64,000 nucleotides of DNA from Alphaproteobacteria bacterium (lineage in GTDB: Bacteria > Pseudomonadota > Alphaproteobacteria > Caulobacterales > Maricaulaceae), in NCBI GenBank assembly GCA_016124675.1, contig WGNG01000022.1:19264-83263 (forward strand). The letters run 5' to 3'. The stretch's first letter is position 1, and each line of letters opens with the position of its first letter. A program made the translations under genes and the position numbers. Shown here piece by piece: positions 34,175-44,052 of the stretch. Under the pieces are notes generated by a model that saw only the letters and a list, made by a program, of their open reading frames with translations, made no database searches and had not been told where the DNA came from.

Positions 34175-35085
34175 GATCTCTCCCCCACGCGCCGGACCTC
34201 CCATTCGAGTTCGACGCCGAACTGCGCCTTCACCTCGGCCCGCACGGTTTCGCCCAGCGTCTCAAGATCGTCCGCCGTCGCCGCGTCCTCATTGATCAGG
34301 AAATTGCAGTGCTGCGGCGAGAACATCGCCCCGCCCAGCCGGCGCCCGCGCCAGCCCGCGGCATCGATGAGCTGCCAGGCCGAACGCCCGCCCGACACCG
34401 CCGGGTCCGGGTTCTTGAAGGTGGAGCCGGAGGTCTTTTCCCGGATCGGCTGGGTGCTCTCGCGCCGGGCGGTGATGGCGTCCATGCGCTGCGTGATGGC
34501 GGCGGGATCATCAGCGCGGCCCTCGAACACGGCTTCGACGAATATCCACTCATCCGGCGCCGCGCTGTGGCGATACGCATAGCCCAGCTCATCGCGCGGC
34601 GCGATGATCCGGCGTCCGCGCCGGTCGAGCGCCACGGCCTCCACCAGAACATCGCGGGTCTCGGCACTATAACAGCCGGCATTCATGCGCAGCGCGCCGC
34701 CGATCGTGCCCGGCACGCCAACGAAAAACTCAAGCCCGGCGATACCCGCCTTGGCTGCGGCTTTCGCCACTGCCTTGTCCAGCGCCGCCGCCCCGGCCCG
34801 CAGGCGCAGGCCGTCGGCCTTGATCTGCCCGAAGGCCGGAGTGAGCTTCACCGTCACGCCCGGCAATCCGCCATCGCGCACCAGCGTGTTGGACCCGGCG
34901 CCCAGCACCTGAACGGGAATGTCGCGCGGCGTCTCGGCCAGGAAGCGGGCCAGATCGGCCTCGTCGGCGGGCAGGAACAGCACCTGCGCCGGTCCGCCCA
35001 CGCGCAGCCAGGTGATATCAGCCAGCGGCGCGCCTTCGATCAGCTTGCCGCGTACGGGCGGGAGGCGGTCAGCGAGCGCCGCCAT
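34171..35085 (-). CDS. murB: UDP-N-acetylenolpyruvoylglucosamine reductase
   Basis: This 304-residue FAD enzyme reduces UDP-GlcNAc-enolpyruvate to UDP-MurNAc. Motifs: [28 protein letters not shown] (FAD phosphate), [24 protein letters not shown] and the catalytic GSTFKNP block (Ser proton donor). [13 protein letters not shown] lies near the C-terminus. The ATG at 35085 shares its A with the murC stop (TGATG), giving coupled translation. Confidence 0.95.
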   Translation of the reverse strand: MAALADRLPPVRGKLIEGAPLADITWLRVGGPAQVLFLPADEADLARFLAETPRDIPVQVLGAGSNTLVRDGGLPGVTVKLTPAFGQIKADGLRLRAGAAALDKAVAKAAAKAGIAGLEFFVGVPGTIGGALRMNAGCYSAETRDVLVEAVALDRRGRRIIAPRDELGYAYRHSAAPDEWIFVEAVFEGRADDPAAITQRMDAITARRESTQPIREKTSGSTFKNPDPAVSGGRSAWQLIDAAGWRGRRLGGAMFSPQHCNFLINEDAATADDLETLGETVRAEVKAQFGVELEWEVRRVGERS

Positions 35086-36494
35086 CACTTCCCCGCTCCC
35101 AGCCGCTCTGGCAAGTCTGCCGCCCAGGCGGTGATGTCGCCCGCGCCCAGGCACACCACCAGATCGCCGGGCTGGAGGCGGGGCTTGAGGTCGGCGGCGA
35201 GCGTTTCGCGGGTCGTGGCCGACGCGTCGCGGTGGGAATGGCGCTGCAGGCCGGCGACGAGGCTCTCCTGATCGGCGCCCTCGATGGGCGTCTCCCCGGC
35301 CGCGTAGACCGGAGCGACCAGCACACTGTCAGCGTCATTGAAGCAGGTGCAGAATTCCTCGAACAGATCGTTCAGGCGCGTGTAGCGGTGCGGCTGGACC
35401 ACGGCGATCACCCGGCCCTCGCCCACGCGCTGGCGCGCGGCCTTGAGGACGGCGGCGATCTCCACCGGATGGTGGCCATAATCATCGATCACCGCCACGC
35501 CGTCCACTTCGCCCACCAGGGTGAAGCGCCGCTTGACGCCGGTGAAGCCCGCCAGCCCGTGGCGCGCCTCATCCTCGCCGGCGCCGAGCGCCTGCACCAC
35601 CGCCAGCGCCGCAGCCGCGTTGAGCACGTTGTGCTCGCCCATCATCGGCAGGGCGAGCCCGGCCCAGACCGACGGCTCGGCCCCGCGCGCCTGGAAGCGC
35701 AGGTCAAAGCGCGCGCCGGCCTTGTCGCCGGCATGATTGACAATGCGCACATCGGCCTGGGGCGAGAATCCGTACGTGATGACGCGCCGGTCCTCGATGC
35801 GGGCTGCCAGGGCCTGCACCTCGGGATGGTCCACGCACAACACGGCGAAGCCATAGAAGGGCAGGTTCTCGACAAACTGGTGGAAGGCGCCGCGCAGCGC
35901 TTCGAAATCGCCGTAATGCTCCATGTGTTCAGGATCGATATTGGTGATGATCCCCACCGTGCCGCGCAGTTTCAGGAAGGAGCCGTCGCTCTCGTCAGCC
36001 TCCACCACCATCCACTCGCCCGCGCCCATCTTGGCGTTGGAGCCATAGGCCGAGATGATGCCGCCATTGATCACGGTGGGATCAAACCCGGCCGCATCCA
36101 TCAGCGCGGCCACCAGCGAGGTGGTGGTCGTCTTGCCATGGGTGCCGGCCACCGCGACGCACTGCTTGAGGCGCATCAGCTCGGCGAGCATTTCCGCCCG
36201 GCGCACCACCGGAATGCGCCGCGCGCGCGCTTCGGCGAGCTCGGGATTATTGCGGCGCACCGCGCTCGACACCACCAGCGCGCCGGCGCCCATGACATTG
36301 CCGCCGTCATGGCCGATATGGATCACCGCGCCTTTCTTGCGCAGGCGCTGCACATTCGCGCTGTCGGCAATGTCGGAGCCGGAGACCTGATAGCCCAGAT
36401 TGAGCATCACCTCGGCGATGCCGCTCATCCCGATCCCGCCAATGCCGACGAAATGGACCGGCGAGGCGGCGGCGGCGAGATCCTTGGGGGGCAT
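35085..36494 (-). CDS. murC: UDP-N-acetylmuramate--L-alanine ligase
   Basis: This 469-residue Mur ligase adds L-Ala to UDP-MurNAc. Intact motifs are [16 protein letters not shown] (UDP-binding), the P-loop [48 protein letters not shown] and the C-terminal [10 protein letters not shown] and QPHRYTR. It therefore provides a good contrast with the degenerate protein in the murD slot. It starts 6 nt after the murG stop. Confidence 0.96.
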   Translation of the reverse strand: MPPKDLAAAASPVHFVGIGGIGMSGIAEVMLNLGYQVSGSDIADSANVQRLRKKGAVIHIGHDGGNVMGAGALVVSSAVRRNNPELAEARARRIPVVRRAEMLAELMRLKQCVAVAGTHGKTTTTSLVAALMDAAGFDPTVINGGIISAYGSNAKMGAGEWMVVEADESDGSFLKLRGTVGIITNIDPEHMEHYGDFEALRGAFHQFVENLPFYGFAVLCVDHPEVQALAARIEDRRVITYGFSPQADVRIVNHAGDKAGARFDLRFQARGAEPSVWAGLALPMMGEHNVLNAAAALAVVQALGAGEDEARHGLAGFTGVKRRFTLVGEVDGVAVIDDYGHHPVEIAAVLKAARQRVGEGRVIAVVQPHRYTRLNDLFEEFCTCFNDADSVLVAPVYAAGETPIEGADQESLVAGLQRHSHRDASATTRETLAADLKPRLQPGDLVVCLGAGDITAWAADLPERLGAGK

Positions 36495-36500
36495 GGGTCG

Positions 36501-37589
36501 CTACTCCGCAGCGCGTTCGATGAGACCGGCCAGCGCCTCATGCGCATCGGGCCGGCCGGCGGCGCGGGCGGCAGACGCGCGCGCGGCGAGAGCTTCGCCG
36601 TCCGCCAGCAGCGATTCAAGGCGCTGTGACAGGGTCTGCGGCGTGAAGTCAGCTTCGGCAATGGCGTCCGCCGCGCCGGCGCGCACCAGGCCCTGCGCAT
36701 TGGCGCTCTGGTGATCATCCATGGCGATGGCCAGCGGCACGAGGAGGGAGGGCCGCCCTATGGCGGCAAGCTCGGCCACGGACGAGGCGCCCGCGCGCGA
36801 GATGACCAGATGCGCTGCGGCGTAGCGCGCGCCCATATCATCGAAGAAGGGGGACAGCTCGGCGCGCACGCCGGCGGCGTCATAGGCGCTGCGGGCCGCG
36901 TCGAGGCTTTCATCGCGGGTCTGCTGCACGACGCTGAGCCGGGCTCGCAGGGATGCAGGCAGGCGCGCGATCGCGGCGGGCACGGTGTCGGACAGGATGC
37001 GCGCACCCAGGCTGCCGCCCAGCACCAGGAGGCGTATCTCGCCATCGGCTTGCGGCGGCGCATAGGGTGTGTCACGCGCGGCCAGCACCGCGGCGCGCAC
37101 CGGATTGCCGGTGACGGCATGGCGCGCCCTGCGCGGCAGGCGGTCCAGCCGCTCGAAGCCCGAGGCGACGGTGCGGGCGGATCTGGCGAACAGACGATTG
37201 ACCCGTCCCAGCACGGCATTCTGCTCATGGATCACGAAGGGCAGGCCGGAGATGCGCGCGGCGGCCAGCAGCGCAAAGGCGGGATAACCGCCAAACCCGG
37301 CCACGGCGTCGGGCTCGAACGTCTTCACGATGGCGCGTGTGGCGCCCAGGCCGGCGGAGAGATCGGCCAGCGCGGCGGCGAGCCGGCGCGGGTCCGACTG
37401 GAAGGGGCTGGCGGCGCGAATGACGGTGACGCCTTCGCCCGGGAAGCCGTCTGTGTGGCGCGCGCCGCGCGCGTCCGTGACAAGGCGCACTCGCCAGCCG
37501 CGCGCGACCAGGGTTTCTGCGGTGGCGCGCGCCGGGAAGATGTGCCCGCCCGTGCCGCCCGCAGCCATGATGAGGCGCTTGCCGGTCAT
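36501..37589 (-). CDS. murG: Undecaprenyl-PP-MurNAc-pentapeptide GlcNAc transferase
   Basis: This 362-residue GT28 glycosyltransferase makes lipid II from lipid I at the inner face of the membrane. Motifs: IMAAGGTGGHIFPARATAE (glycine loop), GFGGYPAFALLAA, PFVIHEQNAVLGRVNRLF, LLVLGGSLGARILSD and the UDP-GlcNAc site VISRAGASSVAELAAIGRPS. It overlaps the ftsW stop by 4 nt. Confidence 0.95.
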   Translation of the reverse strand: MTGKRLIMAAGGTGGHIFPARATAETLVARGWRVRLVTDARGARHTDGFPGEGVTVIRAASPFQSDPRRLAAALADLSAGLGATRAIVKTFEPDAVAGFGGYPAFALLAAARISGLPFVIHEQNAVLGRVNRLFARSARTVASGFERLDRLPRRARHAVTGNPVRAAVLAARDTPYAPPQADGEIRLLVLGGSLGARILSDTVPAAIARLPASLRARLSVVQQTRDESLDAARSAYDAAGVRAELSPFFDDMGARYAAAHLVISRAGASSVAELAAIGRPSLLVPLAIAMDDHQSANAQGLVRAGAADAIAEADFTPQTLSQRLESLLADGEALAARASAARAAGRPDAHEALAGLIERAAE

Positions 37590-38716
37590 GCCGCAGCGCC
37601 CGCAAGGCGCTGGCGCACGGGCTGATAGGCGCCGGGCCGGTGGCGGGTCAGGGCCAGCATCAGCCCGGCCGAGAAGGCGAGCGCCAGCATGGACGAGCCG
37701 CCATAGGACAGGAAGGGCAGCGTCATGCCGGTCGATGGCGCGAGATCAAGATTGACCGCGATATTGACCAGTGCCTGCAGCGCGAACAGCAGCGCCAGGC
37801 CTGCCGTCGCCAGCCTTGCGAACGGATCATTGAGCCCCATGGCCAGCGTCCAGGCGCGCAGGAAGAGCAGCGCATAGAGCGCGATGATGAGCAGCATGGC
37901 GAACGTGCCGAACTCCTCGCCCGCCACGGCGAAGATGTAGTCGTTATGGGCTTCGGGCAGGACATGCTTGATGCGTCCCTCGCCCGGCCCCACGCCCCAC
38001 AGCCCGCCGCTGCCGATGGCGTCAAGGGCTATGTCGGTCTGGTTGCGCGCCCCGCCCCCGCCAGAGAGGAACTCTGCGACGCGGGTGCGGATATAGGGCA
38101 CGAAGTGAAACGCCGCCGCGGCGCCCGCCGCGATTCCCGCCCCCAGCCCGAACGTCCAGCGCCAGGACAGGCCGCTGATCCACAGCATGCCGGCGAAGAT
38201 GAAGGTGATCAGCGCGGTCTGGCCAATGTCCGGCTGCTGCGTCAGCAACAGCGCCGCAAGCGCATAGATCGCCAGCGCCAGAATGCGCCCCGGCGCCGGG
38301 GCGCCGCGGTCCTCCTCGCTGAACAACCAGGCGGTGATGACGATGAAGGCCGGCTTGAATATCTCGCTGGGCTGCACGGAGAACCCGGGCAGGTGCAGCC
38401 AGCGCGTCGAGCCGTTGATGCTCTGGCCCACCGCCAGCACCACCACCAGCAGGATCAGGGACCCCACGAGCGCCAGTCCGGACATGCGCCGCACGCCCGT
38501 CAGCGAAAACGCGGCGGTCACCATGAGAATGACGACGCCTGCGGCCATGAACATCACCTGACGGCGCAGGTAGAAGAAGGGATCATCCACGCTCGACACC
38601 GCCGGACTGGCGGCGAACGCCAGCATCAGCCCCATGCCCAGGAGGAACAGGATGATGACCAGCAGGGGCGTGTCCAGCTCACGCAGGACCCGCGAATAGC
38701 GCCGCGTCAGGCTCAT
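37586..38716 (-). CDS. ftsW: Septal peptidoglycan polymerase FtsW (SEDS)
   Basis: This 376-residue SEDS-family protein has about ten membrane helices and polymerises lipid II at the septum together with FtsI. Motifs: STRWLHLPGFSVQPSEIFKP (essential core), LTQQPDIGQTALI, GPGEGRIKHVLPEAHNDYIF and LPFLSYGGSSMLALAF. The ATG at 38716 overlaps the stop of the MurD-like gene (ATGA), so FtsW synthesis may depend on translation of that degenerate gene. An in-frame start 132 nt upstream lies inside it and is unlikely. Confidence 0.95.
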   Translation of the reverse strand: MSLTRRYSRVLRELDTPLLVIILFLLGMGLMLAFAASPAVSSVDDPFFYLRRQVMFMAAGVVILMVTAAFSLTGVRRMSGLALVGSLILLVVVLAVGQSINGSTRWLHLPGFSVQPSEIFKPAFIVITAWLFSEEDRGAPAPGRILALAIYALAALLLTQQPDIGQTALITFIFAGMLWISGLSWRWTFGLGAGIAAGAAAAFHFVPYIRTRVAEFLSGGGGARNQTDIALDAIGSGGLWGVGPGEGRIKHVLPEAHNDYIFAVAGEEFGTFAMLLIIALYALLFLRAWTLAMGLNDPFARLATAGLALLFALQALVNIAVNLDLAPSTGMTLPFLSYGGSSMLALAFSAGLMLALTRHRPGAYQPVRQRLAGAAA

Positions 38717-40062
38717 GCTGCATCTCCCCGGCGGATGCGGCCCGTCAGCCGCTCCAGCGCGTCCTTGAAGGTCTGGCTGCGCGCCAGCCTCTCCTCTGGC
38801 CCGCACAGGGTTGACGGAGCGTATAGAAGCCGCGCCGGACCGCCGCAAAGTGCAGCCGCGTGGAGGCCGCGCGCCAGGGCATCATCCAGACTGTCCGTCT
38901 GACGGCAGGGAATCCGGGCGCCGAGCCGCCGCGCCGCACGCGCATCGCGCCCGCAGAGGATCACGCCGCGCAGGGTTTCGGGCCAGACCTCGGGCAGCGC
39001 GCCCGCGTCCACGCCCGGCGCGGCCACCCACCAGACGGGCGCGGCGCCGGACAGAGCCGCCAGAGCCGCCTGCGGACATTGCGCCCCCGCCCTGTCGATC
39101 ACCTCGACCGGGCCCAGACGGGCGAGCGGCCTGCCCCACCCGGCGGCGCCGGGGAAGGCGGCCAGCGCCGCCTCGACCATGTCGGGTTGGCCGCCCAGGG
39201 CGAGCGCCAGCGCCGCAGCGCCCGCTATCCGTGCCGCCGGCGAGGTCAGCAGGCCGGGCCCGGTTGCGCGCAGCGGGCGGCGCGGCGCGCCGGGCCGGGC
39301 ATCATGCAGCCGTCCGCCCAGCACATAGACGCCGTCGCCCAGCGCCATGCGGCCCGAACACGCAATCAGGCGCGCGCGGTCCACCCCGCCCCGGCGCAAC
39401 GCCGCAAGGCGCGCGGACGCTTCGGGCGCGTCCATGTCCACAAGGACGGGGCCCGATACGCGCGCCGCCAGGGCTTCCAGATCGCTGGCGCCAATCGGCG
39501 CGCCGGCCAGGAGCAGCATTGCGTCCACGGTTATGTCCGGCGCCGCGGCGCATTCGGCTGCGCTGGCGGCGATGAGGGTGATCGATCCGGCGCGCAGCGG
39601 CGGGGCGTCAAACAGGGCGATCCCGGCGCCGCCCCGGCGCACGTCCAGCCCGCAGCGGGAGAGGCACGCTTCCGCAAGCTCGGCCGCCGCGCCGGCATCA
39701 TCCCCGCCGAGGATCAGCGCCGCGCGCGCGCCTTTGACGCCGCCAAGCGCGCGGCCGAACAAGGCCAGTTCGGTCAGGACCGGCGTGCCGGTGACATGAG
39801 CGAGCGCGGCTGGGCCCGTCTCCGGTCCGGCGAGGCGGCTGACATCGTCGATCACCAGCGCAGACAGATCACCCCAGTCGCGCGAGGTGGGATCCTCGAT
39901 CACCACGCCGGCGCGCGCGGCCGCATTACGCGCCTTCACGTCGTCGTCCCAGCCCGACGCCGCCATGCCGCCAGCGGCCAGCGCCCGCGCCATCGCCCGC
40001 CCGCGCGCGCCCAGGCCGAGCACGGCGGCGCGGCCTTCGGCGCTGGCGCGAACGGGGATCAT
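38713..40062 (-). CDS. Degenerate MurD-like protein in the murD position (predicted pseudo-enzyme)
   Basis: This 449-residue intact frame lies between mraY and ftsW, the normal murD slot. Homology to MurD is still visible: start IPVRASAEGRAAVLGLGARG, WDDDVKARNAAA, ELALFGRALG, GDGVYVLGGRLHDA (242-255) and LGPVEVIDRAG. The P-loop GTNGKST is replaced by GGDDAGA (119-125), the DHLDRH region is gone, the LPGxHNxxN motif reads LTSPAARIAGA (271-281), NDSKATN reads DRAGAQC (323-329), and SPACASFDQF reads APSTLCGPEE (415-424). It should not bind ATP or ligate D-Glu. Length, codon style and coupling to ftsW look functional, so it is kept for some reason. The real MurD must be elsewhere. Confidence 0.75.
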   Translation of the reverse strand: MIPVRASAEGRAAVLGLGARGRAMARALAAGGMAASGWDDDVKARNAAARAGVVIEDPTSRDWGDLSALVIDDVSRLAGPETGPAALAHVTGTPVLTELALFGRALGGVKGARAALILGGDDAGAAAELAEACLSRCGLDVRRGGAGIALFDAPPLRAGSITLIAASAAECAAAPDITVDAMLLLAGAPIGASDLEALAARVSGPVLVDMDAPEASARLAALRRGGVDRARLIACSGRMALGDGVYVLGGRLHDARPGAPRRPLRATGPGLLTSPAARIAGAAALALALGGQPDMVEAALAAFPGAAGWGRPLARLGPVEVIDRAGAQCPQAALAALSGAAPVWWVAAPGVDAGALPEVWPETLRGVILCGRDARAARRLGARIPCRQTDSLDDALARGLHAAALCGGPARLLYAPSTLCGPEERLARSQTFKDALERLTGRIRRGDAA

Positions 40063-40075
40063 GGCGCCTCCTTGG

Positions 40076-41176
40076 CTAGCGCAGCTTCAGCGTGGACAGA
40101 CCAATCAGGGCGAGGACGAAGGCGATGATCCAGAACCGCACCACGATGGTCGGCTCGGCCCAGCCCAGCTTCTCGAAATGGTGGTGGATGGGGGCCATGC
40201 GGAACACCCGCTTGCCGGTCAGCTTGAAGCTGGCCACCTGGACCATCACCGAGACGGCCTCCAGCACGAACAGCCCGCCAATGATGACCAGCACGATCTC
40301 GTGCTTGACCGCCACGGCGATGGCGCCGATGGCGCCGCCCAGAGACAGCGAACCGGTATCGCCCATGAACACCATGGCCGGGGGCGCATTGTACCAGAGA
40401 AAGCCGAGCCCGGCCCCGATCATCGCGCCGCAGATCACGGCGAGCTCGCCCGTGCCGGGGGTGAAGTTCAAGAACAGATAGTTGGAATAGACCGCCGAGC
40501 CGACCACGTAGGCGATGATGCCGAACGCGCCGGCCGCGATCATCACCGGCACGATGGCCAGCCCGTCGAGACCGTCCGTCAGGTTGACCGCGTTGGAGGC
40601 GCCGACAATCACCAGCACGCCGAAAACAAAGAACACCATACCCAGCGGGATCAGCACGTCCTTGAAGAAGGGCACGGCGACAGAGGTGGCGAAATCATCC
40701 GGCGTGTTGGGCGCGCCATCGAGCAGCTGCACCATCCAGATCACCGCCACCAGCGCCACGGCGCCCTGCAGCACAAGCTTGCCCCTGGCGGACAGGCCGT
40801 GATGGGAGCGGCGCGTGACCTTGCGCCAGTCATCAAAGAAGCCGATCGCGCCATAGCCGGCGGTGACGAACATCACCACCCACAGATACTGGTTGGACAG
40901 ATCGCCCCAGAGCAGGGTGCCGGTCAGAAGCCCGGTCAGGATGATGAAACCGCCCATGGTCGGCGTGCCGGCCTTGGTCAACACATGGCTTTCCGGCCCG
41001 TCATCTCGGATCGGCTGGGAGCCCTGACGCTTCAGCCAGCCGATGAAGGGCATGCCCACCACCAGCGCCACCACAAACGCCGTCATCAGCGCCGCGCCGG
41101 TGCGAAACGTGAGATAGTTGAGAACATTGAAAAGGGCGAACTGCTCGGCGAACGGGGACAGCAACAGGTACAGCAT
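40076..41176 (-). CDS. mraY: Phospho-N-acetylmuramoyl-pentapeptide transferase
   Basis: This 366-residue polytopic enzyme transfers phospho-MurNAc-pentapeptide to undecaprenyl phosphate, making lipid I. Motifs: [19 protein letters not shown] (catalytic Asp pair region), [29 protein letters not shown] and the cytoplasmic [13 protein letters not shown]. All are intact. It starts 6 nt after murF and ends 13 nt before the MurD-like gene. Confidence 0.96.
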   Translation of the reverse strand: MLYLLLSPFAEQFALFNVLNYLTFRTGAALMTAFVVALVVGMPFIGWLKRQGSQPIRDDGPESHVLTKAGTPTMGGFIILTGLLTGTLLWGDLSNQYLWVVMFVTAGYGAIGFFDDWRKVTRRSHHGLSARGKLVLQGAVALVAVIWMVQLLDGAPNTPDDFATSVAVPFFKDVLIPLGMVFFVFGVLVIVGASNAVNLTDGLDGLAIVPVMIAAGAFGIIAYVVGSAVYSNYLFLNFTPGTGELAVICGAMIGAGLGFLWYNAPPAMVFMGDTGSLSLGGAIGAIAVAVKHEIVLVIIGGLFVLEAVSVMVQVASFKLTGKRVFRMAPIHHHFEKLGWAEPTIVVRFWIIAFVLALIGLSTLKLR

Positions 41177-41182
41177 GGCGGA

Positions 41183-42598
41183 TCAGGCCTGTGTTGGGGC
41201 GCCGGCGTGCGCGGATTTGAGGGCGGCGGCGATCCTGTGAACGCCGGAGGCATTGGACCCCTTGATGAGCACAAGATCACCGTCGCGCGCCAGTGCGTGC
41301 AGCTGTTGTGCGCCAGCATTCCAGTCAACGGCGTGAACGGCCTGCAATCCCGGCGGCAGTGCTTCCAGCAAGGCATGCATGCCGCGGCCCACGCCGATCA
41401 CCGCCTCGACGCCGGCGTCGGCCAGCGGGCCGGCGAGGGCGGCGTGCAGGGCCGCGCTGTCCGGCCCCAGCTCCAGCATTTCGCCCAGCACCGCGATGCG
41501 CCGGGCGCCGCGCGGCGGGGTGCGGGCCGAAAGGCTTGCAAACGCGGCGCGCATCGAGGCCGGATTGGCGTTGTAACTGTCGTCGATCACGCTCAGGGCG
41601 CGCCCGTCTGGCAGATGCACGTCGAAGCGCGCGCCGCGGCCTGCCTGGGGCGCCAGCGTCTCCAGCACGTCCAGCGCCATTTGCGGATCAATGCCGGCGG
41701 CGAAGGCCGCCGCCGCAGCGCCGGCCGCATTCACCGCCTGGTGCGCGCCGGGCAGGTTGAGGCGGAAGGCCATGACCTTGCCCGCGACGTCCATCTCGCC
41801 CGATCCGCCCTCGCCATCAGCGTCCGGCGCATAGCTCAGCACGCGCACCGCTGCGCCGCGCGCCAGACCGAAATCGAACAGGAAGGCGGCGCGTGAGGCG
41901 TTCACCGCCAGCCTCAGGCGCGGCGCCAGCGCATCATCGGCAGGGATCACCGCGACACCATCCATTTCAAGCCCTGAGAAAATCTCCGCCTTGGCGTCGG
42001 CGATGGCTTCAAGCGAGCCGAGATTCTCCAGATGCGCCGGCGCGATCCTGGTGATCAGCGCCACGTGCGGGCGGACCTGGGCGGTGAGCGCGGCGATCTC
42101 GCCGGCATGGTTCATGCCCATCTCGAACACCGCCGCGCGCGCCGCCTGCGGCAGGCGCGCCAGGGTGAGCGGCACGCCCCAGTGATTGTTGTAACTGGCC
42201 ACGCTCCAGTGCGCCGGACCCGCTGCGCGCAGAACGGCCGCAATGGCTTCCTTCACGCTGGTCTTGCCCACCGAGCCGGTGACCCCGATGCGCCGGGCGC
42301 CCGAACGCAGACGTGCGCCCTGGCCCAGCGCGCGCAGCGCCTCCAGCGTATCGCCCACGACGAGGCGCGGGCCATCGCAGCTGTCAGCGCGCGAGATCAG
42401 AACGGCGCTGGCGCCCTTGGCCAGCGCGGCCTGCGCGAACTCGTGGCCGTCGCGTGCATCCTTCAAGGCGACAAACAGATCGCCCGGCTGCAGCGTGCGG
42501 GTGTCGATGGACACGCCCGTGGCGGCCCAGCCCTCCCCCATCAGTCGCCCGCCCGTGACGAGCGCAGCGTCGGCGGCGGTCCACAGCGGCGCGGTCAT
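41183..42598 (-). CDS. murF: UDP-MurNAc-tripeptide--D-alanyl-D-alanine ligase
   Basis: This 471-residue Mur ligase adds D-Ala-D-Ala to the tripeptide precursor. Motifs: GVSIDTRTLQPGDLFVAL, the P-loop GVTGSVGKTSVKE, YNNHWGVPLTL, FEMGMNHAGEI, RIAPAHLENLGSLEAIADAK and the C-terminal DDSYNANPASMRAAF. Its ATG overlaps the murE stop by 4 nt. Confidence 0.95.
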   Translation of the reverse strand: MTAPLWTAADAALVTGGRLMGEGWAATGVSIDTRTLQPGDLFVALKDARDGHEFAQAALAKGASAVLISRADSCDGPRLVVGDTLEALRALGQGARLRSGARRIGVTGSVGKTSVKEAIAAVLRAAGPAHWSVASYNNHWGVPLTLARLPQAARAAVFEMGMNHAGEIAALTAQVRPHVALITRIAPAHLENLGSLEAIADAKAEIFSGLEMDGVAVIPADDALAPRLRLAVNASRAAFLFDFGLARGAAVRVLSYAPDADGEGGSGEMDVAGKVMAFRLNLPGAHQAVNAAGAAAAAFAAGIDPQMALDVLETLAPQAGRGARFDVHLPDGRALSVIDDSYNANPASMRAAFASLSARTPPRGARRIAVLGEMLELGPDSAALHAALAGPLADAGVEAVIGVGRGMHALLEALPPGLQAVHAVDWNAGAQQLHALARDGDLVLIKGSNASGVHRIAAALKSAHAGAPTQA

Positions 42599-44052
42599 GA
42601 GGCGGTCTCCAGCTCTTGCAGCAGGCGCGTGACGATGGCGAGCTCGTCAAACGGAATGATGCGGTCGCCCACGATCTGCCCGGTCTCGTGGCCCTTGCCG
42701 GCGATCAGCAGCGTGTCGCCCGCCTCCAGCATGGCGATGCCGGCGCGAATCGCGCTTTCGCGGTCGGCGATCTCCTGCGCGTGCGGGCAGGCCGACAGGA
42801 TCGCGGCGCGGATGGCGCGCGGGTCCTCGCTGCGCGGATTGTCGTCGGTGACGATGCAGGCGTCGGCCAGGCGCGCGGCCACCGCGCCCATCCTGGCGCG
42901 CTTGGTGGGATCGCGGTCGCCGCCCGCGCCGAACACCAGAATGACCCGCCCGCGCGTATGCGGCCGCGCGGCGCGCAACAGCTTGTCCAGCCCGTCGGGC
43001 GTATGGGCGTAATCGAGCAGGATCGGCGCGCCCTCGCGCGTGGCGCCCGCCTGCTGCAGGCGCCCGGCGACGCCGGTGAGATGCTCCAGCGCGCCAAACG
43101 CGGCGTCAGCCTCGACGCCTGAGGCGATCGCCATCACCGCCGCGCCCAGCGCGTTGGCCGTCTGGAACTCGCCGATCAGCGGCAGGTCGATCAGGCGCTC
43201 CCCGCCCATCCAGCTGAATCGCACCAGCTGGCTGGCCGCGCGCGGCGTGATCTCGCGCACGGCCAGATCGCGCCCGCGCCAGCCCAGCGTCATCACCTCA
43301 AGCCCCGCCGCCAGCGCGGTCTGCTCCACGCGGGCGGACCAGTCGGAATCCATGTTGATCACCACGCGCCCGCCTGACGGCGTGAGCGCGCTGAACAGGC
43401 GCATTTTGGATGCGAAGTAATCTTCAAAGTCCGGGTGGTAATCGAGATGGTCCTGGGTGAGGTTGGTGAACGCGCTCACCGCCACGTGCACGCCGTCCAT
43501 GCGGCGCTGTTTGAGCCCGTGCGAGGACGCTTCCATCGCCAGATGCGTCACGCCCTCGCCTGCCAGCGCGTCGAGCGCGGCGTGCAGGGCGATGGCGTCG
43601 GGCGTGGTGTAGCCGACCTCCGTGCGTCCGGCGGCGCGGGTCACCCCCAGCGTGCCGAGCGCTGCGGCGCTGATGCCCGCCGACGCCCAGATCTGGCGCA
43701 GGAATTCCACGGTTGAGCTTTTGCCATTGGTGCCGGTGACGGCGGCGATGTGCCCAGGCTGGCGCGGATAGAAGCGCGCAGCGATGGCCGCCAGCGCGCT
43801 GGACGGGTCATCGGCTTCGATCACCGGAACCGGCGCAGTCGTCCCGCGCGGGGCGAGCACGCAGGCGGCGCCCTTCTCCACGGCGGCCGCAATGAAGGCC
43901 CGGCCGTCCACGCGCACGCCGGGCAGGGCAGCGAACAGATCGCCGGGCTTGACCTTGCGGCTGTCCAGCGCCAGGCCGCCGACAATCAGCCCCTCGGCGC
44001 CCTGGGGCGCCCGCAGACCCTCGGGCAGGAGATCGCAGAGGGGCCGGCTCAT
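42595..44052 (-). CDS. murE: UDP-MurNAc-L-Ala-D-Glu--meso-diaminopimelate ligase
   Basis: This 485-residue Mur ligase adds meso-DAP. Motifs: GLALDSRKVKPGDLFAALPG, the P-loop AVTGTNGKSSTVEF, HLAMEASSHGLKQRR, TNLTQDHLDYH, DYAHTPDGLDK and the DAP-specific TDDNPRSEDP. The product it extends, UDP-MurNAc-L-Ala-D-Glu, is made by MurD, so MurD activity must exist in the cell even though the local murD-like gene is degenerate. The ATG at 44052 overlaps the ftsI stop. Confidence 0.96.
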   Translation of the reverse strand: MSRPLCDLLPEGLRAPQGAEGLIVGGLALDSRKVKPGDLFAALPGVRVDGRAFIAAAVEKGAACVLAPRGTTAPVPVIEADDPSSALAAIAARFYPRQPGHIAAVTGTNGKSSTVEFLRQIWASAGISAAALGTLGVTRAAGRTEVGYTTPDAIALHAALDALAGEGVTHLAMEASSHGLKQRRMDGVHVAVSAFTNLTQDHLDYHPDFEDYFASKMRLFSALTPSGGRVVINMDSDWSARVEQTALAAGLEVMTLGWRGRDLAVREITPRAASQLVRFSWMGGERLIDLPLIGEFQTANALGAAVMAIASGVEADAAFGALEHLTGVAGRLQQAGATREGAPILLDYAHTPDGLDKLLRAARPHTRGRVILVFGAGGDRDPTKRARMGAVAARLADACIVTDDNPRSEDPRAIRAAILSACPHAQEIADRESAIRAGIAMLEAGDTLLIAGKGHETGQIVGDRIIPFDELAIVTRLLQELETAS

